From Eudorina sp. 2006-703-Eu-15 (taxonomy: Eukaryota; Chlorophyta; Chlorophyceae; Chlamydomonadales; Volvocaceae), in assembly GCA_003117195.1 (NCBI GenBank), contig BDSI01000008.1, forward strand, positions 1,801,747 through 1,865,746: 64,000 nucleotides of DNA, written 5' to 3'. The notes beneath the pieces are model-generated. The model did not search any database. It worked only from the letters and a program-made list of their open reading frames with translations, and had not been told where the DNA came from. The position numbers and the translations under genes are program-made. Below, one piece after another: positions 24,205 to 35,140 of the stretch (positions are counted from its first letter, which is position 1; every line of letters begins with the position of its first letter).

Positions 24205-27116
24205 GGGTGTGGGTGTGGGTGTGGGTGTGGGTGTGGGTGTGGGTGTGGGTGTGGGTGTGGGTGTGGGTGTGGGTGTGTGGTGTGGGTGTGGGTGTGGGTG
24301 TGGGTGTGGGTGTGGGTGTGGGTGTGGGTGTGGGTGTGGGTGTGGGTGTGGGTGTGGGTGTGGGTGTGGGTGTGGGTGTGGGTGTGGGTGTGGGTGTGGT
24401 GTGGGTGTGGGTGTGGGTGTGGGTGTGGGGGTGTGGGTGTGGGTGTGGGTGTGGGTGTGGGTGTGGGTGTGGGTGTGGGTGTGGGTGTGGGTGGGTGTGG
24501 GTGTGGGTGTGGGTGTGGGTGTGGGTGTGGGTGTGGGTGTGGGTGTGGGTGTGGGTGTGGGTGGGTGTGGGTGTGGGTGTGGGTGTGGGTGTGGGTGTGG
24601 GTGTGGGTGTGGTGTGGTGTGGGTGTGGGTGTGGGTGTGGGTGTGGTGTGGGGTGTGGGTGTGGGTGTGGGTGTGGGTGTGGGTGTGGTGTGGGTGTGGG
24701 TGTGGGTGTGGGTGTGGTGTGTGGGTGTGGGTGTGGGTGTGGTGTGGGTGTGGGTGTGGTGGGTGTGGGTGTGGGTGTGGTGTGGGTGTGGGTGTGGGTG
24801 TGGGTGTGGGTGTGGGTGTGGGTGTGGGTGTGGGTGTGGGTGTGGGTGTGGGTGTGGGTGTGGGTGTGGGTGTGGGTGTGGTGTGGGTGTGGGTGTGGGT
24901 GTGGGTGTGTGGGTGTGGGTGTGGGTGTGGGTGTGGGTGTGGTGTGGTGTGGTGTGGGTGTGGGTGTGTGGTGTGGGTGTGGTGTGGGTGTGGGTGTGGG
25001 TGTGGGGTGTGGGTGTGGGTGTGGGTGTGGTGTGGGTGTGGGTGGTGTGGGTGTGGGTGTGGGTGTGGTGTGGTGTGGGTGGGTGTGGTGTGGGTGTGGG
25101 TGGGGTGGTGGGTGTGGTGTGGTGTGGGTGTGGGTGTGGGTGTGGGTGTGGGTGGGGTGTGGGTGTGGTGTGGGTGTGGGTGTGGGTGTGGGTGTGGGTG
25201 TGGGTGTGGGTGTGGGTGTGGGTGTGGGGTGTGGGGTGTGGGTGTGTGGGTGTGGGTGTGGGTGTGGGTGTGGGTGTGTGGGTGTGGGTGTGGGTGTGTG
25301 GGTGTGTGGTGTGGGTGTGGGTGTGGGTGTGGGTGTGGGTGTGGGTGTGGGTGTGGTGTGGTGTGGGTGTGGGTGTGGGTGTGGGTGTGGGTGTGGGTGT
25401 GGGTGTGGTGTGGGTGTGGGTGTGGGTGTGGGTGTGGGTGTGGGTGTGGGTGTGGGGGTGTGGGTGTGGGTGTGGGTGTGGGTGTGGGTGTGGTGTGGGT
25501 GTGGGTGTGGGTGTGGGTGGGGTGTGGTGTGGTGTGGGTGTGGGTGTGGGTGTGGGTGTGGGTGTGGGTGTGGGTGTGGGTGTGGGTGTGGGTGTGGGTG
25601 TGGGTGTGGGTGTGGGTGTGGGTGTGGGTGTGGGTGTGGGTGTGGTGTGGGTGTGGGTGTGGGTGTGGGTGTGGGTGTGGGTGTGGGTGTGGTGTGGGTG
25701 TGGGTGTGGGTGTGGGTGTGGGTGTGGGTGTGGGTGTGGGTGTGGGTGTGGGTGTGGGTGTGGGTGTGGGTGTGGGTGTGGGTGTGGGTGTGGGTGTGGG
25801 TGTGGGTGTGGGTGTGGGTGTGGGTGTGGGTGTGTGGTGTGGGTGTGGGTGTGGGTGTGGGTGTGGGTGTGGGTGTGGGTGTGGGTGTGGGTGTGGGTGT
25901 GGGTGTGGGTGTGGGTGTGGGTGTGGTGTGGGTGTGGGTGTGGGTGTGGGTGTGGGTGTGGGTGTGGGTGTGGGTGGGGTGTGGGTGTGGGTGTGGGTGT
26001 GGGTGTGGGTGTGGGTGTGGGTGTGGGTGTGGGTGTGGGTGTGGGTGTGGGTGTGGGTGTGGGTGTGGGTGTGGGTGTGGGTGTGGGTGTGGGTGTGGGT
26101 GTGGGTGTGGGTGTGGGTGTGGGTGTGGGTGTGGGTGTGGGTGTGGGTGTGGGTGTGGGTGTGGGTGTGGGTGTGGGTGTGGGTGTGGGGTGGTGGGGTG
26201 TGGGTGTGGGTGTGGGTGTGGGTGTGGGTGTGGGTGTGGTGTGGGTGTGGGTGTGGGTGTGGGTGTGGGTGTGGGTGTGGGTGTGGGTGTGGGTGTGGGT
26301 GTGGGTGTGGGTGTGGGTGTGGGTGTGGGTGTGGGTGTGGGTGTGGGTGTGGGTGTGGGTGTGGGTGTGGGGTGTGGGTGTGGGTGTGGGTGTGGGTGTG
26401 GGTGTGGGTGTGGGTGTGGGGTGTGGGTGTGGGTGTGGGTGTGGGTGTGGGTGTGGGTGTGGGTGTGTGTGTGGGTGTGGGTGTGGGTGTGGGTGTGGGT
26501 GTGGGTGTGGGTGTGGGTGTGGGTGTGGGTGTGGGTGTGGGTGTGGGTGTGGGTGTGGGTGTGGGTGTGGGTGTGGGTGTGGGTGTGGGTGTGGGTGTGG
26601 GTGTGGTGTGGGTGTGGGTGTGGGTGTGGGTGTGGGTGTGGGTGTGGGTGTGGGTGTGGGTGTGGGTGTGGGTGTGGGTGTGGGTGGGGTGTGGGTGTGG
26701 GTGTGGGTGGGGGGGGGGGGGGGGGGTGGGTGTGGGTGTGGGTGTGGGTGTGGGTGTGGTGTGGGTGTGGGTGTGGGTGTGGGTGTGGGTGTGGGTGTGG
26801 GTGTGGGTGTGGGTGTGGGTGTGGGTGTGGGTGTGGGTGTGGTGTGGGTGTGGGTGTGGGTGTGGGTGTGGGTGTGGGTGTGGGTGTGGGTGTGGGTGTG
26901 GGTGTGGGTGTGGGTGTGGGTGTGGGTGTGGGTGTGGGTGTTGTGGTGTGGGTGTGGGTGTGGGGTGTGGGTGTGGGTGGGGTGTGGGTGTGGGGTGTGG
27001 GTGTGGGTGTGGGTGTGGGTGTGGGTGTGGGTGTGGGTGTGGGTGTGGGTGTGGGTGTGGGTGTGGGTGTGGGTGTGGGTGTGGGTGTGGGTGTGGGTGT
27101 GGGTGTGGGTGTGGGT
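24205..27116 (+). repeat. 2.9-kb GGGTGT hexamer array
   Basis: About 480 head-to-tail copies of GGGTGT, with scattered variants that drop or add a base (TGGTGT, GGGGTGT, TGTGTGT) and one run of 18 G at 26709-26726. The G-rich strand is plus throughout. Both flanks are ordinary unique sequence, so it is interstitial here. The unit resembles TG-rich telomeric DNA but differs from the TTTTAGGG telomere known in Chlamydomonas. The ~1000-codon ORFs crossing it in several frames are artefacts of a stop-free repeat. Confidence 0.97.
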
Positions 27117-27267
27117 AACCGCACCGGTTTACGCACTTTCCTTGGAATTTTGGAGGCTTTCTCGTCGAATGTAAGCAACGACGATGAGCCTCCATGGAGC
27201 AATGTGCTTGGCGTCGTCTCGAAGTTGCGACGCAACTTCGGGTACGTTGCCTGTCCGCACCGTGTGA

Positions 27268-27370
27268 ATCGTTACATATCTGCCGGGCCGACACTGGCCG
27301 GGGGCGCTAACCCGCCCCATACGGGAGACCGCCGAAGCACTTTCCCCCGGATACGGGGGAAAGGGGCGTA
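27268..27370 (+). repeat. compact structured element, copy 1
   Basis: The segment 27268-27341 is nearly identical (one difference seen) to the reverse complement of 61582-61655. It is followed by a hairpin (TTCCCCC / GGGGGAA, loop GGATAC) and then AGGGGCGTA. The other copy has a different hairpin between the same flanks. Within the conserved part, helices CCGGGCC/GGCCGG, GGGGCG/CGCCCC and CGG-GAGA-CCG can form. Confidence 0.75.
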
Positions 27371-29895
27371 AGGGGCCTCTGTCCCCTCGCTCTCAACCAA
27401 GGGCGCATGCCCGATCCCCGAGGATCGGTGACCGCTGTGCCCCCTCAAGGGAGTGGGCGAAGGCCCATCCCGGGCGGTCTGCGCCTCGCAGTCCGCTGTT
27501 CAACCTCCTCAAGTCCTTGCAGCACCCAGGGCGCGTTTCGGACCGTGTGTGTGACGTCTTCTTCCATTTTACGTTGCTTGAGGACTGCAGCCGCGAGCAG
27601 CTCACCGAACGCACAGCAGCAGCTTTCACCCTTGAGATGGGCGACGATGGCAAGCCATCGCCAGGAACGTACGCCTAGCGCCTGTTGGCACCCGCGTCCG
27701 ACGCAGCTTGAGCCAGGTGCCCTTAACGGCCAGATCGTTGACCCCGCTGGCGTCGGCGCCAAAGGCGTCGTTCGCTTCGTAGCTGCTGATGGCTCGTCGG
27801 ATCACCTCCTGTACAACGCCTCCGATGTGCAGTCCGCCGCGCGGCCCCAAACCGCAACCCCAGGACCCGATTACTCGTCAACAGAACCTTCATGCTCGCC
27901 GATAATACCCCGGACTTCATCTGCAGCACCGGTGTCCGGCGCTCCCTCTCTTGAGCAATCACATGTTCTGGAACATACGGGACGAGAACCGACAGCAGTG
28001 GCGGCAGCGGCGACGTGAGACGTCTCAGCTGCTGTTTCGTCGTGAAAGTGCGAACTCTTCTTCTCCCAGCTCCAGAGACAGGTCAGGCTTTTGGACCAGG
28101 GCAGGCCAAGAGCCCAGAAGAGCAACCAGGGGGGTCGTCAAATAGGACAAACAAACCGTGGTTCGATACACGGCTCCCTTCTCACCACGTGATTCAGCGG
28201 GTTTGCCAGGAGCGGCAATCCTGACGCGCTGGTACCCTGGTGTGATGGCCGGGATGGCTGCATGTTCCCCCTATCCCGGGTGATGGAGGATTACTCGGTA
28301 TCGCTGGCGCAAGCTGCGGCAATGCCAGTGCGCCACGGTTACAACAATGAATCCAGTCCAGAGCCTCTACAAAGAGCCTCGTAATGTAACCATTACAGGG
28401 TAGGCCCCTTGTCCCGACCGGGCGTTCCAACGGGCCCACAGCTCGATCAACCCCGTACGTCGTATAGGACAGCCGGCCAAAGTTGCACCGCAAGTCACTC
28501 GCTCTGTCATTGCGTGTTGGGGCTCCCTGCCTTGTATGGCCTCCCTTGACAAGCATGCGTTGCCGTGCTTCCAGTTGCTCACAGGGCGCAACCAGGCGCA
28601 CCTCCGCTCGGAGCATTGTTGCCGTTGTCGTTGTCACACCGAGCATACGGCACGTGCGCCTGAAGCATTTCGATATCTGCAGGTCCCATGCGGTGATGAC
28701 CCTAGGGCGTACGGACAGGGTCGTATCGAGGCATGATTTAAGTTGCATCATGGATCCGCAGGATCCCCTGCGGTTCAGACCGGATAAAGGCCGAAACAGG
28801 TGACCAAACGGCCCTTGGGCTCTGCCGGGGACACTCATGCGGTGCCGCGCCACCCCTTTGCGTACTCTGACCCGTTTGCGTCTCCGTCGCTTGGCGCGTG
28901 GTAGATAAGCGCAACCACCAAAACATAGGGGGCTCTGGGACAGCCCGAACTGGATGCCGTGTACGACTTGGATCCACGCTTCCAATCATAACCCCTCGCC
29001 TGCCCCGCGCCGCACAAAATCCCAGTCATATCAGTCATGCGCCCGTCTCAGTCATAAACGCCAACGGCCGCCACGGGCGCGCGATGCACTGGTACCAGGC
29101 ATCGCCCCTCGCCTTCCCGTGCACGCTCCGAAATCCCAGTCATGCCAGTCGTGGTCTCTCAGTAACCTTCAGGTGTCAGCTACCAGCCCGCGCCCGCCCC
29201 GCCAGCCCAGGACTGAAGCCAGTCATGTCCCGCTGCGCCCCGCTACAGCCAGCTGCAACCTCGACATCTCTCGCGGTGACCTGCAGCGCTTTGAGTTGTC
29301 CAAAGCATCATCTCGAAGCATCTCAGAACGGGAAAAGGGAGGGCAGCACACACGGAGCCAACCAGACCTTAAATGCGCACATGTCTGCACTGAGTTACCC
29401 GAAGTTTTTCAAACGGAACAAAAGAAAACAAGAGAAGCCCGTCTCCGCCTCCCCCACCCTCGCATGGGAGAGTCATGCACGCCGATGTCCCGCCCCGCGC
29501 CCGCCGCAATGCAGGAATCTACATGTAGTATATCCCCAGGCCAACCCCAAGCGAACAAGGAGCCCTCTAGGACCTTCATTCAGATAGTCCTGCGTCCTTG
29601 TCACCGCGCAGAGTGGGTCCCTAAGGGGGTCCCCGTTTGATCGAAGGTCTACCTTGCAGGCAACCCCACGGGCCGAACCGGGCTTGCAAACACGACTCCA
29701 AGGCCCTTGGCCGTCCACCTGCAAAATCTGGGGAGCCTGAACAGCTCTTGACGCCGCTCGTTCTGCATGGCTCTTATAGGGCGAGCCAACACGCGCACAC
29801 ACGCTTGGACACCACGCAGCCAGCAGTACCGGGAGCGGCACGGGCCGGGCAACAGCACATGAGCGCACGGAAACAACTGCTCGCAGGTGCCGCGC
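27371..29895. other. intergenic region; degenerate coding-like stretch on minus strand
   Basis: No complete gene. On the minus strand at 27480-27930, protein-like segments appear in three frames (GGLHIGGVVQEVIRR, AVLKQRKMEEDVTHTVR, SASMKVLLTSNRVLGLR), as in a decayed or heavily spliced gene. At 28990-29240 the motif AATCCCAGTCAT recurs with variation. The 3' UTR of the HRDIRW kinase should lie near the right end. Confidence 0.35.
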
Positions 29896-32215
29896 TTAGG
29901 GCGCCGCGCTTGCGGAGAACCAGGGATGGCGCAGCGCTTGCTCCGCTGAGGGGCGCGAGGCTGCCTCGGCCGCCGTCAGCTGCGCCTTGAGCTGCGTGTA
30001 CTCTGCGCCTGGCACGAGCATGCTGCATTTCTCCATCAGCTGCCCCACCAGCTGCACGTCCGACGCAGTTGTGTACATGCCGTGCTCATCCAAGGTGTCG
30101 GAGGTCCAGCAGGCAGCGCGGAAGCCACCCTCGCCAGCTGCCGGTGCCAGCGCCACAGACTCCAAGTCCGACAGTATCCACGAGCCCTGGCAGCCGAGGG
30201 CAAACAATCTAATTGATGCCTCGTGTCGAGCTCCTGGCCGGCTGGACGTGCATGCGGTCTCGCAGGTCAGCACGAGGCCCCGCACGCGCATACCTGGCAA
30301 ACACCCCGCAAGCACGTGCCTGGCAAAGGTCCCCACCGCCTGCCGCGATCTGGCTGCTCTGCAGACCTACCTCACCGATGTACAACACGTTCTCCCTGCA
30401 AGATCCAATGCCACAAAGTCGGATTACAGGTTAGGGTGTAAAACTCAATATGGTAAAGAGCCCATAGCTCCACTGTCTATCAGACCGAGGCACAGTTCAT
30501 TCGACCTCACCAGCGGATGTCGCGGTGTACGTAGCCGGCTCTGTGCAGTGCAGCGACGCCCCGCAGTACACCCTCAATCGCCTGCCGCAGCTCGCCCTCG
30601 TTCTCGGGGAGTCGGCGGCTGCCCAGGGGAGCCAGGACCACCTTGTATGCGCCAGAACGCATCAGGCGCGGTCCTTCCTTGGCGTGGATCAGCCCTTCCG
30701 CGTTGCTGGTCACACTGGAAGGGCGCCAACATAGGACGTGGACGTGGGGAGACGGGCCTCAGCACGAACGTGACGGCGCGTGCCCGCAGACATGAGTATT
30801 TGATAACAAGCGTTTGCACAAGTGTGTCCCAGAGGGCCCGGCTGGTCGCGAGAATTGCAGTGTCCCAGGAGCGAGCGGCATTCTGAGCCGCACCTGTACA
30901 CATTGACCAGGTCCTCGTACTTGACACCCTTGTTGTTGCAGGCGAACTCCTTAATCGTCTTGACGACCCTGGAAACATTAATACACAGAATTTGCGTTGA
31001 ATGCATCGCAACGATATGTGCTTGGATGCGCATAAACATTGGCTACTCTTACCGGTCTGCCAGGATCGTGATTGTGGTGCCATTCCGGCGCTTGAGGACA
31101 TCCCCAACGGTCACAGGGTACTGCGGCAGCAGCCGTCGCAAGCCCCAGCAGAGCAGGCGGAAGACGTTGACCACGTGGTGCACCATCTCGACACGGTCCG
31201 CCATCTGAGCAAGCAAGCGAGAGTGCATCAGCCAAGGCGGTCTGGCCAGCCCGGCCCTATGCATCTGATCACTGAAACGCACCACGGAAAGATTGAACTC
31301 TTTGCTGATGCTGATGGCCTGTTGAGGCTGGTCTTTGAGGACGACGTAGAACTGGACCAGAAACGAGATGGATGTGGTGAGTAGAAGAATTGCACGGACA
31401 GGTGCTGCACGCAAGTACTTACTTGGAACTGTGAACCCGCAGCCGCGTAGCAGAGCAGGTACGGAAGGTTGCCGAAGACGATTGGCGACCACACTGTTCC
31501 TGTTGACTAGCACAGTACAGCATTGCAACATCGATTAGGAGCGCGAACAGCGAATGCCAACTTACCCATTTTTAAGCCAAGCTCCTGGACAGCGAGTCTC
31601 ATGTCTTGGATGCTCGCCGTGACCTCCCCCTGCACCCATGCGTGCAGGCACTTATGTGAAATTGATTCCGCACATTGCCTTCGACACAGGTGCCGCTCAC
31701 CTTGAACACGAGGGTGCCGTCCACCCAGAGGCAGAAGTCTGGGCGCAAGAGTGTGCTCGTGACTCCTGAACGGTCCGACGTGTCATGGTCCATGCGGTGC
31801 GGCAGCAGGCCTGCAAACGAGTGAGGGGGTATCCGTTAATGGCCACGAAGGACTGTAGGCAGGGGTTTGCGGCATCTAGGCGCTCACTACAAGAGGGTGG
31901 CATGCCTGCCGCACCTGTCAGGGTCTGCAATCGAGCGAACATGAAATCGATGGGCGCAGCCAAAGTCACAGCAAGCGACACCTCCGACTCGCCGTAAGCC
32001 CCGGTGCTGATGGCCGTGGATAACGTGGACGACAAGGTGAACGCCTCGGAGGTCGCCTCCACCAAGTTCAGCACGCGATGGGTGTCCACATCGCTGCGGA
32101 GCCGGGTATAGGAGGCCGGATTCAGCGGCAGCGGCCTGCCCAGCGGCTGCTCCAAGAAGCGCCGAAGATCAACGGGAGTGGCAGGTGGCAATCCTCCCGG
32201 GTCGTCCCCAATCAT
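29896..32215 (-). CDS. kinase-fold protein with HRDIRW catalytic loop
   Basis: Nine exons on the minus strand: 32215-31915, 31810-31701, 31629-31566, 31499-31423, 31351-31053, 30968-30894, 30714-30511, 30395-30371, 30186-29896; 481 residues, phase kept throughout. The N-terminal ~285 residues (LRRFLEQPLGRPLPLNP, RPDFCLWVDGTLVFK, WSPIVFGNLPYLLCYAAAG, QFYVVLKDQPQQAI) have no domain I can name. The C-terminal part is kinase-like: a short sheet region (AYKVVLAPLGS), helix E (IEGVLRGVAALHRAGY), catalytic loop VHRDIRWENVLYI and, where DFG is expected, SDLES. It ends in RPSAEQALRHPWF, as kinase domains do. HRDIRW resembles loops in Crinkler-type and algal orphan kinases. HRD Asp and Asn are kept but metal-binding DFG is DLE, so activity is uncertain. 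ATG 32215 is the first in frame; an upstream exon is possible. Confidence 0.75.
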
Positions 32216-32318
32216 TGCCCGCGCCAAATCAGAGCTTCGGTCTGCATATGTTCATAGACGATGGGCACGCAGGCGGACCGCCAGTGTGGCAAGAGGGGGG
32301 CCGAGTGCGGCAGGGCCT

Positions 32319-32691
32319 AGCTTCCAAAAGGTACAGACATACCATCGAGAGCTCCCGCGAGTGCAGCTGCTGTCCCTACAAGGTCGAGGTTCCCGAATGT
32401 GTCAGTGCTTCGCTAGGGTCGGCGGTCCAGCGGCAATGATGGCGGGAGCAGGTGATTTGACCTGAGGAAAAGCAGCAGCATCCCGCGGTGGTTGAGTTTG
32501 AAACGGAGTACAACCTGCGGCATGCCGCTGGACCGCCGACCCTAGCGAAGCACTGACACATTTGGGAACCTCGACCTTGTAGGGACAGCAGCTGCACTCG
32601 CGGGAGCTCTCGATGGTATGTCTGTACCTTTTGGAAGCTACCACCGCGGGATGCTGCTGCTTTTCCTCAGGTCAAATCACCTGCTCCCGCC
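32319..32691. repeat. nested inverted duplication, order A-B-A'-B'
   Basis: Segment A (32319-32435, ~117 bases) recurs as its reverse complement A' at 32523-32640. Segment B (32440-32492, ~52 bases) recurs as its reverse complement B' at 32640-32691. Because the order is A, B, A', B', this is not a plain palindrome: helix A/A' encloses B, and helix B/B' encloses A'. Identity is nearly complete. It lies about 100 bases upstream of the HRDIRW kinase start. Confidence 0.85.
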
Positions 32692-33219
32692 GTGCTCCCC
32701 GTGCCCAGGGCGGCCGCCACGGCTGCACATCAGGTGCAAGCTTATGTGTGATGTTAGGTGCGGGGTGTCGCGCACCGTCTGCCCAAGTCCGAATCCCGCA
32801 ACTGGAGTTTCCTTTGGGTGCTGGCCGATAGGGCGTTGCACGTAGAGTAGAACAGGCCGGGCCTTGCAAACTTTTGCCGCAGCCAGCCGGGTGACCCTGG
32901 GGGGGTATAGGAAATTGATAGACTGCTCTGCTGCCAGAGCGAATATCCGATCAGAGACTCGACTGTACCAGGATCTTCAGCGAAGTGACGACGTCCACCT
33001 TGACAAATACTGACTGAAGTAGTTGACACCGAATCAAAAGAATTCTGCCCAACGCCAGTTCGGCCACGTAGCCGCTGAAGTGTTGGAACGCTGGCGGCTG
33101 TAAAAATGCACAGGAGCCCTAGCTCCCAACGTCAACCTAAAAGTCGATGAGTAAGGCGAAAAAAGCTTTGTCGCCAATCCTAGATTGTAGGTTGGAATAG
33201 TTGCGGTAAAGCTGACGGA

Positions 33220-33274
33220 GTAAGCTGACGGAAAGGAGAACACTGCGCTGCCATGCGAGTGTGCCTCCCACCCG
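33220..33274 (+). repeat. direct repeat, copy 1 of 2
   Basis: About 55 bases containing GCGCTGCCATGCGAGTGT, repeated with few differences at 34057-34111. Confidence 0.7.
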
Positions 33275-34056
33275 AACCCCCCACCCGAGTTAACCCCACC
33301 ACGGCACTACAGGACTACACTGAGAAACCTGCAACCAGCACTCACCTGGCCGAAAGCAGGCGGCAACGGCGGGCCAGGGGCACAAGGCAAAACGCAAGGG
33401 GAATTAAGTGAGAACGGAAGGACAGGACGTAACAGAAAACAGGCAAGACAAGATGCATGGTACCCCAGTGCAATGCGGAATCCCTAAACATTATAAAAAT
33501 AAAAGGCACCGGATCGCGGCAACTTAAGTACGCATCGCTAAGTACTCGGAAGTACGGCATGAAACGATAGCGGCAAACAGTTACGGGAGTGAAGCAGAAC
33601 TAGAGCATGGGATATAGAGCAGAAGAAGGGCATCGTAACAGCACAAAAGCACGGCATGGAAACAAGAACAGTTCAGCGCAGGACGGGGCCATTGCTGGCT
33701 CCCGCCGCCCTGCGCAGCAAAGGGACGGGTCACACACTGTGGGCGGCATGCAACGGTGAAAGGTGGGTAGAGCCAAAACAGGAGGTAATGAGGAAAACAT
33801 GGGACCAAAACCTGTCGCGTTGCACCCGGGCTGCACTGGAGACTTGGCGAGGGCCGGGATATGGCAATGACACAGCAAACAACAGGGGGAGTGAGCAGCA
33901 ACGGGGCACACCGAAGAGAAGAGAACGCGGCTAGCTGACGGGCAACAACATGGGAAAACCCCTGCAGCAGAGTAGAAAGGCGCGGGGATGCTGTAAGCAA
34001 GTACGGACAAATTGCCGAAAGAATAAGGGATCACGAAGGGGGACCAAGCACACGGG

Positions 34057-34111
34057 GTAAGCTGACGGGAAAGAGAACGCTGCGCTGCCATGCGAGTGTA
34101 CCTCGCACCCG
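34057..34111 (+). repeat. direct repeat, copy 2 of 2
   Basis: The partner of 33220-33274, same orientation, about 840 bases apart. The intervening sequence has no recognisable element ends. Confidence 0.7.
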
Positions 34112-34841
34112 GGGGGGTCCGCCCCCTGATGCCGCTTCGCGGCGAGGGCTGCACCCAGCGGGAGAATGCCACAAGCCGCCAGGAACTTGCAGGCACTCTG
34201 TGCTCCGCTCTTTGTCGCCTGACACAGCTCCCACACGAATTGGAGCAACTAGCCCGCCGCGCCGCGCTCCGCAGCCCCCAGCTCTACCCGCCGGCCCCTA
34301 TGCGCGATACCCCCAATCGCCTGCCAGACACAACCCACCGTGTGCCGATGCTATCTCAACAGCATCGCGGAAATGCCCACCGGCAGCCGCAGGCAGCCAG
34401 GCTGCAGGGGGACAAAAGCACAACGGTCGCCAACGAGACGGCGGCTTTGAGATGACCGCGGGAATTCATCAAACCCGACACGCATTGAGGATTTTTATCG
34501 GTCGGTCAGACAATCGGTCAAAATTGGGACACGCGCAGCTTTGCCCACAGCGGCAGAGTTAGATCTCCGCAGTTGCCAACCTACTCCGCCGCGCTCTTCA
34601 CGGTAGCCCAACCGCGGGATGCTAGTTTTGCTCAGGTCAACTCGCCGGTGGCTGGGCCGGTGACTGGGCCGGTGACAGCACAATCTCACCGGCATATGCC
34701 GCACTTCCCACGCCCATGGCAACCTCCGCGACTGCACGACAAGGCAACATCCGGGTTGGTGCGGGCATTGCGTGCGGGGAGCCACTTCAAACGCAACTAG
34801 GACGGGTGGAACAATATCGAACCCATCCACAAACACTCAAA

Positions 34842-35132
34842 CTACTTTTTCAGGCATGCACAAGCATATAGCGCACCTTTTATAGCACCCTTCAGCGCCA
34901 TCCGCTGTCGATAACTGAGGCCTACTACTTGCTCCACTTCTATCAAACTGAACGCGCCGCCAGCCTGGTCATTCGAATTGAAGTCTAGTGTGGAAAGAGC
35001 AAGAAGAATTGGCTGGACGGAGGTCGCGTTCTCTCCCACGACCGAAAGAAGAGCTTCTCGAATCGTTAACATTGTAGCTATGGAACCATTGTCCCCATGC
35101 GTTGATTTAAAACATGCTGTACCAGCAGGCAC
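34842..35132 (-). CDS. small unrecognised ORF beside the hAT element
   Basis: The minus-strand ORF ends at 34842, with a first in-frame ATG near 35070 (MLTIREALLSVVGEN). The peptide is balanced in composition (IREALLSVVGENATSV, FSLIEVEQVVGLSYRQR) and looks more protein-like than nearby ORFs. The open frame reaches the edge of the hAT target duplication at 35133, so an exon could have been interrupted by the insertion. No family recognised. Confidence 0.25.
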   Translation of the reverse strand: MPAGTACFKSTHGDNGSIATMLTIREALLSVVGENATSVQPILLALSTLDFNSNDQAGGAFSLIEVEQVVGLSYRQRMALKGAIKGALYACACLKK

Positions 35133-35140
35133 GTTCTGGC
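35133..35140 (+). repeat. 8-bp target-site duplication, left
   Basis: GTTCTGGC immediately left of the hAT element, repeated exactly at 36100-36107. Confidence 0.9.

Larger units (their letters stand above)
32692..34841. other. intergenic region with a short direct repeat
   Basis: No gene recognised; ORFs on both strands lack coding character. It holds one copy of the dispersed intronic-type repeat at 32901-32955 and the pair of direct repeats at 33220 and 34057. Confidence 0.45.

Noticed and set aside
24105..27371. ORFs of about 1000 codons on both strands (His-Thr, Pro-Thr, Val-Gly, Cys-Gly and Trp-Val dipeptide repeats)
   Set aside because: All are translations of the stop-free GGGTGT hexamer in several frames; there is no coding evidence.
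28150..28180. GTGGTTCGATACAC as a tRNA T-arm
   Set aside because: No acceptor stem, D-arm or anticodon arm can be fitted around it, and box B is imperfect.
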